NCBI GenBank assembly: GCA_002497025.1
Contig: DAMG01000020.1
Span: forward strand, 8,529 to 22,309
Length of the DNA stretch: 13,781 bases
DNA from: Euryarchaeota archaeon UBA126
Lineage (GTDB): Archaea; Thermoplasmatota; Poseidoniia; Poseidoniales; Thalassarchaeaceae
Direction of reading: 5' to 3'
Shown: piece by piece, positions 1 to 6,817 of the stretch
Numbering within the stretch: the stretch's first letter is position 1
Layout of the letters: each line of letters begins with the position of its first letter
Notes under the pieces: model-generated
Told to the model about the DNA's origin: nothing
What the model saw: the letters and a program-made list of their open reading frames with translations, nothing else
The model's database searches: none
Position numbers and translations under genes: made by a program

Positions 1-428
1 CCTAATCCGGTTTCGATTATTGCACGATCTATACCGGCGTGAGAAAAGGCTAGCATGGCGATTGCAAATGTACATTCGTAGAAGGTTGGTTCTTCGCCTA
101 ATTCTTTTCCAACTTCTACAGCAGCAGCACGAACCGCAGAAAGATGCTCGTCAAAAGTACGCGAATCGATTACCTCTCCGTCGATACGAACCCTCTCTTC
201 AATGACAACAAGATGTGGGGTAGTAAACAGACCTACCTTCAATCCACTATTTGCCGCAGCGCTTGAAAGAAAGGCACACAGAGTTCCCTTTCCATTCGTT
301 CCAGCGACATGAATCGATGGGAAATCCAATTGCGGATTATCCATCTTCTGTAGTAACAACTCAATTCTTTGCAAACCGAGATTCATGCCGGCAAATCGCC
401 TATCCATGAGCCATTCTCGGTCTTCCAT
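1..428 (-). CDS. folC: Folylpolyglutamate / dihydrofolate synthase (FolC), 5' part only
   Basis: FolC is a Mur-ligase-family enzyme that uses ATP to join glutamate to dihydropteroate or to folates in the cytoplasm. Reading the minus strand from the ATG at 428 gives about 142 residues that stay open to the window edge. An N-terminal stretch (FAGMNLGLQRIELLLQKM, near residues 12-29) is followed by the ATP-binding loop HVAGTNGKGT (near 40-49), which is the family signature. Next come GLFTTPHL, an ER-x-R-I-x-G segment (EERVRIDG) and, at the edge, ETGLG, where the family normally continues GGRLDATN. Full-length FolC has about 420 residues, so roughly two thirds of the gene lies outside the window. 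The start is the first ATG after the intergenic hairpin. No Shine-Dalgarno is visible and a TATA-like core lies about 25 bases upstream, so the mRNA may be leaderless. The gene is divergent from the presenilin-like gene. Mono- or bifunctionality cannot be told from this fragment. Confidence 0.9.
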   Translation of the reverse strand, partial: MEDREWLMDRRFAGMNLGLQRIELLLQKMDNPQLDFPSIHVAGTNGKGTLCAFLSSAAANSGLKVGLFTTPHLVVIEERVRIDGEVIDSRTFDEHLSAVRAAAVEVGKELGEEPTFYECTFAIAMLAFSHAGIDRAIIETGL

Positions 429-441
429 TGCTACACAACCG

Positions 442-462
442 CCGCGCCCCTATAGGGCGCGG
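442..462. promoter_or_regulatory. GC-rich inverted repeat around a TATA core in a divergent promoter
   Basis: The 76 bases between the divergent starts at 428 and 505 contain ccgcgccc (442-449), the loop ctata (450-454) and gggcgcgg (455-462). This is a perfect 8-bp stem. The central ccctataggg (448-457) is itself a perfect palindrome, so a TATA-like core reads the same in both directions. It lies about 25 bases from the folC ATG, the spacing expected for a leaderless archaeal transcript. On the other strand it would place a transcript start near 478, ahead of the GTG at 505. A shared bidirectional promoter or repressor operator is inferred from position; no motif of a known regulator was recognised. 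Confidence 0.45.
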
Positions 463-504
463 GTACGGGTCAAGGTGATATGGAACTTGAACTTGGGGGA
501 GATT

Positions 505-1575
505 GTGTCCGACCGAAGTGAGAGTGTCATCGAGATGATGATGGAGCAATGGGAATCCATGGTTGGAATGGCTGGGATGTTTATTGTGACCATAGGAATC
601 GGTATATTCATCCAACCATTATACGATATTCCTGAAGCTCGAGCATTCGGCGAGGAAGGGACAACAAAATCTGGGTTTATTTTGTTTGAACTATTGATGA
701 TCGGAATTTTCACAGTGGGAATTATTTGGTTAGCCCGAAAGGGATTAGATTACCTAATCAAGGGAATAGTTATGCTCGCCCTTGGACTGAGTCTATTCTA
801 TGCCATCCAACCATTTACCTTGCTCATTCTCTATGTTCTTGGATTCGCTACGCCCGCTTCTGTTGGACTATCTGCCCTTGCCATAACCATTGGAGGAATG
901 GTCGCATTACATCGCTACCCAGAATGGTGGGTAGTGAATTCAGTTGGAGTAATGGTCGGTTCAGGAGTAATCGTGATGATTGGAATTTCATTCGTTCCAA
1001 CACTTGTCATAATTTTCATGGTTTTAGCCGCGATTTACGATTATTGGGCTGTTCACAAAAGCAAGCATATGCTTGAACTTGCAGATACGATGATTGGACT
1101 CAAACTGCCTGTTTTACTTGTGGCTCCAAAGGAAAAGGGGTATTCCTTCCTAGAACAAGAAGGAGACATTATGCAAGATTCACCACTTCCACCTCCTGAT
1201 GTCATGGAAGCAGAGTTAGTCGATAGACAGGAAAGAATGATACCAAAAAAGAAGAGTCGAGATGCCTTATTCATGGGCCTAGGGGATGTTATCTTTCCAG
1301 GCATGTTAGTCATCTCAGCAATTTCTTTCCTACCTGATTGGGGACCAGAAATTTGGAATCCATACGGTACTTTCTACATGGCACAAATCGTTGTAGCAAT
1401 TGGCACACTAATCGGAGGTATACTCGGATATGTGCTGCTGATGACCTTCGTCGCCCAAGGAAATCCACAACCAGGACTGCCACTGTTAAACGGCGGAGCG
1501 ATATTGGGATACATCATCAGTGGAATCTATGCTGTCGGGCCTGCGGAATTGTTTCAGGCGATCACCTTCCTCTAG
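505..1575 (+). CDS. Presenilin / signal-peptide-peptidase-like intramembrane aspartyl protease
   Basis: This is a polytopic membrane protein of 356 residues carrying all three signatures of the presenilin/SPP family. They are YD in IYDYWAVHKSKHM (Asp near residue 179 from the GTG), GxGD in GLGDVIFPG (Asp near 261), and a PxLP-type motif PGLP (near 323-326). The two Asp residues would form the membrane-embedded active site that cleaves transmembrane helices. The segment after the first Asp (K-KHM-ELAD, then KLPVLLVAP) is typical of archaeal presenilin homologues (SPP family, formerly DUF1119). About nine hydrophobic spans are visible, with a polar loop of about 45 residues between the two catalytic helices (near 207-250). 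The start is uncertain. GTG 505 has GGGGGAG just upstream (3-nt gap). ATG 535 gives 346 residues. An in-frame ATG at 385 would overlap the divergent folC coding region and is unlikely. Substrates are unknown; the homology call is firm, activity is inferred. Confidence 0.88.
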   Translation: MSDRSESVIEMMMEQWESMVGMAGMFIVTIGIGIFIQPLYDIPEARAFGEEGTTKSGFILFELLMIGIFTVGIIWLARKGLDYLIKGIVMLALGLSLFYAIQPFTLLILYVLGFATPASVGLSALAITIGGMVALHRYPEWWVVNSVGVMVGSGVIVMIGISFVPTLVIIFMVLAAIYDYWAVHKSKHMLELADTMIGLKLPVLLVAPKEKGYSFLEQEGDIMQDSPLPPPDVMEAELVDRQERMIPKKKSRDALFMGLGDVIFPGMLVISAISFLPDWGPEIWNPYGTFYMAQIVVAIGTLIGGILGYVLLMTFVAQGNPQPGLPLLNGGAILGYIISGIYAVGPAELFQAITFL

Positions 1576-1627
1576 TGCATCGTGCTTGAAAGAGTGAGAT
1601 TCCCCGATTCATTGAAGGCTAAGTGTT

Positions 1628-1641
1628 GAACCCTAAGGTTC
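1628..1641 (+). repeat. Small inverted repeat just upstream of serS
   Basis: GAACC (1628-1632), a CTAA loop and GGTTC (1637-1641) form a perfect 5-bp stem that ends seven bases before the serS ATG. It sits where a ribosome-binding site would be, and serS has no Shine-Dalgarno. It could affect initiation or be chance; at this size neither can be excluded. Confidence 0.25.
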
Positions 1642-1648
1642 GGTTGTT

Positions 1649-2929
1649 ATGCTGGACATGAGCATGTTCCGAGAGCACGCGGATGTGCTGAGGGCCGACC
1701 ATGACAAGAGAGAGATGCCCCATGACAACATCGATGAGGTAATCCGTCTCGATGAAGAATGGCGGCAGGCGAGGTATGATGCCGATCAACTCAGAAAGAA
1801 ACGAAATGAGGCTGCCAGAGGTATTGCGGAAGCAAAGAAATCGGGTGATTCAGCAGCCGCTGACTCAATCTTAGCAGAAGTCGCAAGTCTAGGAAAAGAG
1901 ATAGATGCACTGAGTGAAAAAGTCGATTCATGCTTAGCTGAAAGAGATGCTATTAGAATGCGAGTTCCAAATATCTTACACGATTCTGTACCGGTTGGAG
2001 AAGATGACCAGAAAAATACACTACACAGTTTACACGGTGACAAGACTGAGTTAGACTTCGAAGCACGCAATCATAACGACCTAATCGAGATGAATAATTG
2101 GGTTGACCTTGCTAGAGGAGCAAAGGTAACTGGTTCTCGCTTCTACTTTCTTCAGGGTGATCTTGCTCGATTAGAAATGGCTCTACAAAGTTACTCTGCT
2201 AATTTTCTAATGGACCGTGGCTATACTTTGGTGCAACCACCGCTAATGATGAATCGCGAGGCCTACGAAGGTGTCACTGACTTAGGTGACTTTGAGACTG
2301 TTATGTATGGTATTGAACCGGATAAATACTATCTCATCGCAACTAGCGAGCACCCGCTCACTGCGATGAGAATGGACGAAATTATCGAACCATCAGAATT
2401 ACCGATTAAGTTGGTTGGAGTATCTCCTTGCTTCCGACGCGAAGTAGGAGCACATGGGTTGTCTGATCGAGGAATTTGGAGAGTACACCAATTTACCAAA
2501 ATTGAACAAATTGTCATTTGTAATCCAGATGATTCCTGGGGACACCATGAGGAGCTACTTACCAATGCCGTTGAGTTATGGGATAGCCTAGGTCTGCATT
2601 ACAGAGTAGTAAATATCTGTACAGGCGACATGGGAACTGTTGCCTCAAAGAAATACGACCTAGAGGCTTGGTTGCCTGGCGCTAATGCCTACAAGGAAGT
2701 TGTTTCATGCTCAAATTGTACCGATTACCAAGCTAATCGCCTACGGATGAGATATCGCACTGCCGAAGGAAATTCCGCAGTACATACTCTGAATTCGACC
2801 GCGGTTGCCACCAGTAGAGCGTTGGTGGCGATTATGGAACAATATCAGAACGAAGATGGAACAGTGCGAGTTCCTGACGTTCTAGTTCCACATATGGGTG
2901 GACAGGCAGTTCTCCATCCGCTAAATTGA
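1649..2929 (+). CDS. serS: Serine--tRNA ligase (canonical class II type)
   Basis: SerRS charges tRNA-Ser with serine using ATP. The 426 residues match the usual size of the canonical enzyme, not the rare methanogen type. The N-terminus MLDMSMFREH resembles the common MLD-x-x-x-x-R-E start. A charged helical region (about 30-105) is the tRNA-binding coiled-coil arm. In the catalytic domain, TSEH (232-235) occupies the place of the bacterial TAEV serine-site motif. Motif 2 contains CFRREVG (261-267) followed by RVHQFTKIE (278-286). Motif 3 is STAVATSRALVAIMEQ (383-398), with the conserved Arg near 390. The C-terminus ends in a short VPHMGGQ segment. The upstream gap of 73 bases has no Shine-Dalgarno but a small inverted repeat at 1628-1641. 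The gene converges with the DUF4126 gene with only two bases between the stops. No defect is seen. Confidence 0.97.
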   Translation: MLDMSMFREHADVLRADHDKREMPHDNIDEVIRLDEEWRQARYDADQLRKKRNEAARGIAEAKKSGDSAAADSILAEVASLGKEIDALSEKVDSCLAERDAIRMRVPNILHDSVPVGEDDQKNTLHSLHGDKTELDFEARNHNDLIEMNNWVDLARGAKVTGSRFYFLQGDLARLEMALQSYSANFLMDRGYTLVQPPLMMNREAYEGVTDLGDFETVMYGIEPDKYYLIATSEHPLTAMRMDEIIEPSELPIKLVGVSPCFRREVGAHGLSDRGIWRVHQFTKIEQIVICNPDDSWGHHEELLTNAVELWDSLGLHYRVVNICTGDMGTVASKKYDLEAWLPGANAYKEVVSCSNCTDYQANRLRMRYRTAEGNSAVHTLNSTAVATSRALVAIMEQYQNEDGTVRVPDVLVPHMGGQAVLHPLN

Positions 2930-2931
2930 AT

Positions 2932-3513
2932 TTAGGCGGTAGAAGGTTTAGATTTCTTCAGCATTCTATTGAGAATCATTGCGAGTAGAATCAAAACCAT
3001 GACTGCCGCTAAAGGAGCCAATACAATTGCTAGTATTGAGAGTATCAGACTTGCAATATTTTCACCCGTTGAAACAACTGGATTACCTATTCCGGCCGTT
3101 ATGGCAGTTGATACTCCTCTGGTTACTACTGTTGCACCTTGAACCACTGCGGTTACTCCACCACCAGCGATTATTGCTAGAGACCACTGGATTACTGGAT
3201 CTGTATTACCCTCAAGAACAACGGCAGTCATTCCTGTGCCTGCTACCACAGCGGCTGGACTAGCGATTGAATCCAACAGGTTGTCAACCCATGGAACATA
3301 GTATGCTGCAAGTTCGGCTATTGTAGCAACTCCTAGGAGAATTACCGCAACATTAGAATCGAAATATTCCAATGATGAATTTGTCAAATCAACGTCCACT
3401 GCATCGGCTCTGACCGCAATAGAAAGAAGGAAAGGTGGTAGAAAAACACGGAATCCAGAAGCTGCCGCAAGGCCTAATCCCATACATAGTGCAACTATAA
3501 CGTCGAATTCGTT
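2932..3513 (-). CDS. DUF4126 family membrane protein
   Basis: This is a small hydrophobic protein of about 193 residues with no known biochemical role. Features typical of DUF4126 are the N-terminal GLGLAAASGFRVFLPP segment and the later ELAAYYVPWVDNLLDSIASPAAVVAGT segment, in which an acidic residue and a P-x-VD-LLD motif follow a helix. A second half rich in Gly, Ala and Val (AIIAGGGVTAVVQGAT) and a long C-terminal hydrophobic helix ending in basic residues (RMLKKSK) follow. About five membrane spans are expected. The frame opens with a TTG at 3531; the GTG at 3513 is preferred because it leaves a short charged N-terminus before the first span. An ATG at 3483 is also possible. No Shine-Dalgarno is seen. 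The gene may be co-transcribed with the 88-residue membrane protein upstream, 58 bases away. Role unknown. Confidence 0.78.
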   Translation of the reverse strand, partial: NEFDVIVALCMGLGLAAASGFRVFLPPFLLSIAVRADAVDVDLTNSSLEYFDSNVAVILLGVATIAELAAYYVPWVDNLLDSIASPAAVVAGTGMTAVVLEGNTDPVIQWSLAIIAGGGVTAVVQGATVVTRGVSTAITAGIGNPVVSTGENIASLILSILAIVLAPLAAVMVLILLAMILNRMLKKSKPSTA

Positions 3514-3571
3514 CACGATTATTGCGAACAATCGGCCATTATTGAATCCAATGCCGGCATAATTCTAATGA

Positions 3572-3838
3572 TTATTGAGAAATTTCGTAAACGAAATGCC
3601 AAAATCTAAACAAAATGGCTGTAAATGCGACTATAGCTCCAATCACAATGAAACACATTCCATAAACATAATCAACTGGAATGTGGAGATTCCATGGATC
3701 TAAATTTATATCTGTTCGACTCACTAAATGAAGACCTATAATCGAAGTAATAATTCCAATTACAGAAAAAAAGAATGCTAATCCAGAAGATAATCGAGAA
3801 TATTTTTTCTTATTTGTCAAATCAATCTGGTTTTGCAT
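3572..3838 (-). CDS. Small two-span membrane protein, unknown function
   Basis: The 88-residue product has a short polar N-terminus (QNQIDLTNKKKYSR), a first membrane span (near 19-38, LAFFFSVIGIITSIIGLHLV), a loop of about 20 residues containing DINLDPWNLHIPVDY, and a second span (near 58-77) ending in aromatic residues. No family was recognised. The gene is visibly richer in A and T than its neighbours. Its ATG lies 24 bases after the stop of the biotin carrier gene. No Shine-Dalgarno is present. The A/T-rich stretch just upstream (about 3843-3862) could hold its own promoter or simply be a spacer. The clear hydrophobic pattern, sensible start and neat fit between flanking genes argue that it is real. 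Its order next to DUF4126 suggests a membrane-related pair, but that is inference. Confidence 0.65.
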   Translation of the reverse strand: MQNQIDLTNKKKYSRLSSGLAFFFSVIGIITSIIGLHLVSRTDINLDPWNLHIPVDYVYGMCFIVIGAIVAFTAILFRFWHFVYEISQ

Positions 3839-3862
3839 AATACAAACTTCCAGTGTATTTGA

Positions 3863-4363
3863 TTATTCACCCAACTCAACTAAAGTCGCTCCCATATCGA
3901 CTCTATCTCCCTCTGCAAAATTCACTGAAAGTACTTCACCGGCCTTCGGCGCTTGGATTCTATGCTCCATTTTCATCGCTTCCATAACCAACAAAGTTTG
4001 GCCTTCTCGGACCCTTTGTCCAGCTTTTGCATGTACCTCTAGAATAGTTCCAGGCATCGGGGCTGTTAGACCACCCTCACCTGCGGCCGAATCAGCACTT
4101 CCTGGTTCGTGACCATGAACGACATGGATTCGCCCGTTGATGTGAATCCACCAATCATCACCGACCTTTGCTACATGCGCGATATGTGCGGAACCATCAA
4201 TATCGACAAGGAGTCTAGCACCTTGGGAATCTCGGGTAATACCAATCTCAGAATGTGGTGCTTCGTGCCCATCACGAGTTAATGCATCGAGGCTAAGTGT
4301 GCCCTCTGAATCAGATAATTTAGCGGTGTAGCGAACACCCGATTCTCCAATACTCCACTCCAT
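3863..4363 (-). CDS. Biotin carboxyl carrier protein with BT-type barrel (split LiuD C-terminal half)
   Basis: This subunit carries the biotin that shuttles carboxyl groups between the biotin carboxylase and the carboxyltransferase. Residues 100-166 form a biotinyl domain: APMPGTI (101-107), two typical hairpins, and EAMKM (128-132) with the biotinylated lysine at 131. The first 85 residues are rich in beta strands (LLVDIDG, WWIHINGRIHVVHG). They look like the beta-barrel of the BT domain, which in one-piece MccA/PccA lies between the biotin carboxylase and the carrier. A Gly/Ala/Ser-rich linker (near 86-99) joins the two parts. The protein is therefore more than a free-standing AccB; it looks like the C-terminal part of a LiuD/MccA chain encoded separately. 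A good Shine-Dalgarno, GAGGTGA (4368-4374), lies four bases before the ATG and overlaps the stop of the biotin carboxylase gene, implying coupled translation. It is the last gene of the liu-like cluster. Confidence 0.92.
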   Translation of the reverse strand: MEWSIGESGVRYTAKLSDSEGTLSLDALTRDGHEAPHSEIGITRDSQGARLLVDIDGSAHIAHVAKVGDDWWIHINGRIHVVHGHEPGSADSAAGEGGLTAPMPGTILEVHAKAGQRVREGQTLLVMEAMKMEHRIQAPKAGEVLSVNFAEGDRVDMGATLVELGE

Positions 4364-4367
4364 CTTT

Positions 4368-4374
4368 TCACCTC
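4368..4374 (-). promoter_or_regulatory. Shine-Dalgarno site of the biotin carrier gene
   Basis: GAGGTGA on the minus strand lies four bases ahead of the ATG at 4363. It shares bases with the TGA stop (4373-4375) of the biotin carboxylase gene, so ribosomes ending one gene could restart on the next. Confidence 0.7.
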
Positions 4375-5926
4375 AAGGAAATGACCTCGTCAAGGTCCTG
4401 AATGGGTCTCCACTGTGCCCTGTATGTTCATCAATAAATGACTCAGATGACCCTGAGCCTGCTCGATCGAGTCCGAACCGACTAGCTGCTGCGGCTATTG
4501 CCACAAGAGTCGCCGGATCAGGTTCGGGCTCAGCAAAATCGGAGACATCTCTGGAATCCAAATAATCAGTAGTTATTCCGCCAGAAATAAAATCTGGATG
4601 AGTAGTCATTTGACGAAGAAATCCGATGTTTGTGATTACTCCAAGAGCCCTTAGATCTGAGAGTGCGTTATCTAGTCGTCTTGCTGCTGCCGTCCTTGTT
4701 GGAGCATGAACGATTAGCTTGGCTAACATTGGATCGAAGTCGACGGTGACCGGATCTCCTTCACGGACACCTGTGTCAACCCTAATGCCTGGGCCTGCTG
4801 GTGCACGCCACATCGCTAAGTCACCAATTGCTGGAAGGAATCCTTTGCTGGGGTCTTCTGCATAGATTCGAGCTTCCATAGCATGACCGGTGATTCCTAT
4901 ATCTGATTGAGACAATCCAAGGGGTAAGCCAGAGGCGACCTCAAATTGCTTCTGTACAATGTCTATTCCAGTAATCATCTCAGTTACAGGGTGCTCTACT
5001 TGTAGACGTGTATTCATTTCTAAGAAGAAGAATTCACCTCTGTCAGAAAGTAGGAACTCGACAGTTCCTGCGCCTTCGTAATCGACTGCCTTTGCAGCCT
5101 GAACAGCCGCCTCTCCCATCGCTTCTCTAATTGTAGGAGTGACCGCTGGACTCGGAGCTTCCTCGATGACTTTCTGATGTCGGCGTTGTAGTGAACAATC
5201 CCTTTCGTTTAGGTGAATACAATTCCCGTGGCTATCAGCTAAAACTTGAATCTCAACGTGTCGGGCACCTTTCAGAAGTCTCTCGACATATACAGTACCG
5301 TCGCCGAATGCTGCTGTTGCTTCTCTAGCCGCAGCTTCGTACTCCGTTCGCAACATCTTGGGTTCATGTACGGCTCGCATTCCCTTCCCTCCACCGCCTG
5401 CGCTTGCTTTCAGCAAGAGAGGATAGCCGACACGTGCCGCTGCGGCTGCCAATACACCTAGATGATCGGAATCTCCTCCCATCGATATCTCCTCACCAGG
5501 AATTACCGGAACTCCTGACTCAATCATGCATCGGCGAGCAGATATCTTGTCTCCCATAGTATCGATTGCATCGGCTGGTGGGCCAATCCAAATCAGACCG
5601 GCCGCCTTGACCGCATTTGCAAAATCAGCCCGCTCAGAAAGGAATCCGAAACCCGGATGAATCGCTTGAGCACCGGTAGAGCGGGCGGCCTCGATTATTG
5701 CATCTCCATTGAGATAAGTATCGGCTAGAGTGGTGCCTGGAAGATGCACTGCCTGATCTGCATTTTCGACGTGTAAAGAGCCTGTATCAGGATCGGAATA
5801 AACTGCAACTCCACGAAGTCCAGATTCTTTAGCAGCCCGCAGAACCCTGACTGCAATCTCCCCTCGATTAGCAACCAAGACCGTATCGAATGGGCGAGGA
5901 GCAGAGGTCATCCAATCTGGAATCAT
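4373..5926 (-). CDS. Biotin carboxylase subunit of methylcrotonyl-CoA carboxylase (LiuD/MccA N-terminal part)
   Basis: The enzyme uses ATP and bicarbonate to carboxylate biotin on the partner carrier. The 517 residues begin with FDTVLVANRGEIAVRVLRAAK (near 13-33), the standard start of the biotin carboxylase N-domain. HPGFGFLSE is at 90-98. The ATP-grasp glycine loop KASAGGGGKGMR (173-184) follows, then ERDCSLQRRHQK (241-252) and EMNTRLQVEHPVTE (303-316), which holds the catalytic Arg near 307. RVDTGVREGD (382-391) and DFDPMLAKLIVHAP mark the C-terminal subdomain. The chain runs about 65 residues past the domain and ends in DPFRTLTRSFP. That tail resembles the stretch that enters the BT domain in one-piece MccA/LiuD, so the alpha chain seems split inside BT. 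The start at ATG 5926 lies nine bases after the hydratase stop; ATG 5911 is an alternative. Acetyl- or propionyl-CoA specificity cannot be excluded from this subunit alone, but the neighbours favour methylcrotonyl-CoA. Confidence 0.95.
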   Translation of the reverse strand: MIPDWMTSAPRPFDTVLVANRGEIAVRVLRAAKESGLRGVAVYSDPDTGSLHVENADQAVHLPGTTLADTYLNGDAIIEAARSTGAQAIHPGFGFLSERADFANAVKAAGLIWIGPPADAIDTMGDKISARRCMIESGVPVIPGEEISMGGDSDHLGVLAAAAARVGYPLLLKASAGGGGKGMRAVHEPKMLRTEYEAAAREATAAFGDGTVYVERLLKGARHVEIQVLADSHGNCIHLNERDCSLQRRHQKVIEEAPSPAVTPTIREAMGEAAVQAAKAVDYEGAGTVEFLLSDRGEFFFLEMNTRLQVEHPVTEMITGIDIVQKQFEVASGLPLGLSQSDIGITGHAMEARIYAEDPSKGFLPAIGDLAMWRAPAGPGIRVDTGVREGDPVTVDFDPMLAKLIVHAPTRTAAARRLDNALSDLRALGVITNIGFLRQMTTHPDFISGGITTDYLDSRDVSDFAEPEPDPATLVAIAAAASRFGLDRAGSGSSESFIDEHTGHSGDPFRTLTRSFP

Positions 5927-5935
5927 TGTGCCAAC

Positions 5936-6805
5936 TCACTCTTCTGGTGCCCAATCGGGCTTTCTTCTCTCAAGGAACGAGGAGAGTCCTTCCTGACCTT
6001 CCCTAGAACCGCGCATTTGGCTGGTCTTGTCGAGTGTCCAAAGTCGTAATTCCTGATCGCCTTCATTCCAAGCATCGAAGGTCATGGCCAGCTTCTTTGA
6101 TTCGGCCACCGCCATCGGACCGGTAGTCATCACATCTGCAACTACTTCTCCGATAGCCTGATCAAATTCTAGTGGTGAATTGACTACCTCGTTTAGCCAA
6201 CCAATTCGTAGGCCTTCGTCTGAGCCAACTCTACTAGCCAACATCGAGAGTCTTCGGAATTCAGCACTCCCTAACTTTCGATATACATAGGGTCCAATTA
6301 CTGCAGGCAGAATACCTAATTTGGCTTCAGAAAGAGCGATTCTTGTACGTGGCTCGCCAATCGCATGGTCAACACAGGCTACGAGTCCTGCTCCTCCTCC
6401 AAGGGCCACGCCCTGTATCGCACCAACTGTAAAACAAGGGTGTGCCCATAGTGAATAGAATAGACGATCAAGTCTTTCTGAATCTGCTCGATTTTCTTCT
6501 GGCGTTGCCGCTCCGGCGTCTCGCATCATATTGATATCTGCGCCGGCACAGAAGTGCTTTCCATCTCCACGTAGAACAATTATTCGCAGATACTGAGAAC
6601 CTTCGGAATCGTGAAGTGATTGAGTTGTACCGACGGACCTTTGCGTGGTCCAATTTAGCGCTTCGACCAGTTCTGAAATCAACTGTACGTTTAGGGCATT
6701 GAATACCTCTGAGCGACGAAGTGTTAGGCTAGCAATAGCTCCATCTATTTCGAGGCTACAAAGTTCGGCTACGGGTTTTGCATCACTCATTTTCGTGCCT
6801 TGCAT
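5936..6805 (-). CDS. liuC: Enoyl-CoA hydratase/isomerase family, probable 3-methylglutaconyl-CoA hydratase (LiuC)
   Basis: This crotonase-fold enzyme probably hydrates 3-methylglutaconyl-CoA to HMG-CoA, the step after methylcrotonyl-CoA carboxylase in leucine breakdown. Counting from the ATG at 6805 (289 residues), the oxyanion-hole segment is HFCAGAD (84-90). The second one is QGVALGGGAGLVA (131-143). SEAKLGILPAVIGPYV (159-174) resembles the corresponding stretch of known methylglutaconyl-CoA hydratases and contains the family's conserved SE. About 15-20 extra residues (near 53-72, rich in Ser, Thr and Gln) precede the IIVLRG strand. The upstream in-frame ATG at 6829 would overlap the carboxyltransferase gene. 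ATG 6805 is chosen because GGATGTGA (6810-6817) lies four bases before it; ATG 6790 is a further alternative. Its place between the carboxyltransferase and biotin carboxylase genes supports the specific role. Another short- or branched-chain enoyl-CoA substrate remains possible. Confidence 0.88.
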   Translation of the reverse strand: MQGTKMSDAKPVAELCSLEIDGAIASLTLRRSEVFNALNVQLISELVEALNWTTQRSVGTTQSLHDSEGSQYLRIIVLRGDGKHFCAGADINMMRDAGAATPEENRADSERLDRLFYSLWAHPCFTVGAIQGVALGGGAGLVACVDHAIGEPRTRIALSEAKLGILPAVIGPYVYRKLGSAEFRRLSMLASRVGSDEGLRIGWLNEVVNSPLEFDQAIGEVVADVMTTGPMAVAESKKLAMTFDAWNEGDQELRLWTLDKTSQMRGSREGQEGLSSFLERRKPDWAPEE

Positions 6806-6809
6806 AATT

Positions 6810-6817
6810 TCACATCC
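6810..6817 (-). promoter_or_regulatory. Shine-Dalgarno-like site deciding the liuC start
   Basis: GGATGTGA on the minus strand differs by one base from GGAGGTGA and lies four bases before the ATG at 6805. It includes the TGA stop of the carboxyltransferase gene. This favours 6805 over the ATGs at 6829 and 6790. Confidence 0.55.

Noticed and set aside
20..205. Open frame of 61 codons on the plus strand
   Set aside because: It lies opposite the folC coding region and has a low-complexity product rich in Arg, Gln and Leu; it is a shadow of the real minus-strand gene.
385..504. N-terminal 40-residue extension of the presenilin-like protein
   Set aside because: It would overlap the divergent folC N-terminus and run through the intergenic hairpin, and its sequence (SRSSIATQPPRPYRARVRVK) is unlike the family; GTG 505 or ATG 535 is more likely.
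480..521. Short reading frame of 13 codons starting at ATG 480
   Set aside because: It lies about 25 bases after the TATA core, but it is out of frame with the downstream gene, is very short and has no recognisable content.
3763..3775. T-run on the minus strand that might be a transcription terminator
   Set aside because: It lies inside the 88-residue gene and encodes its FFFSV segment; no gene ends just upstream of it.
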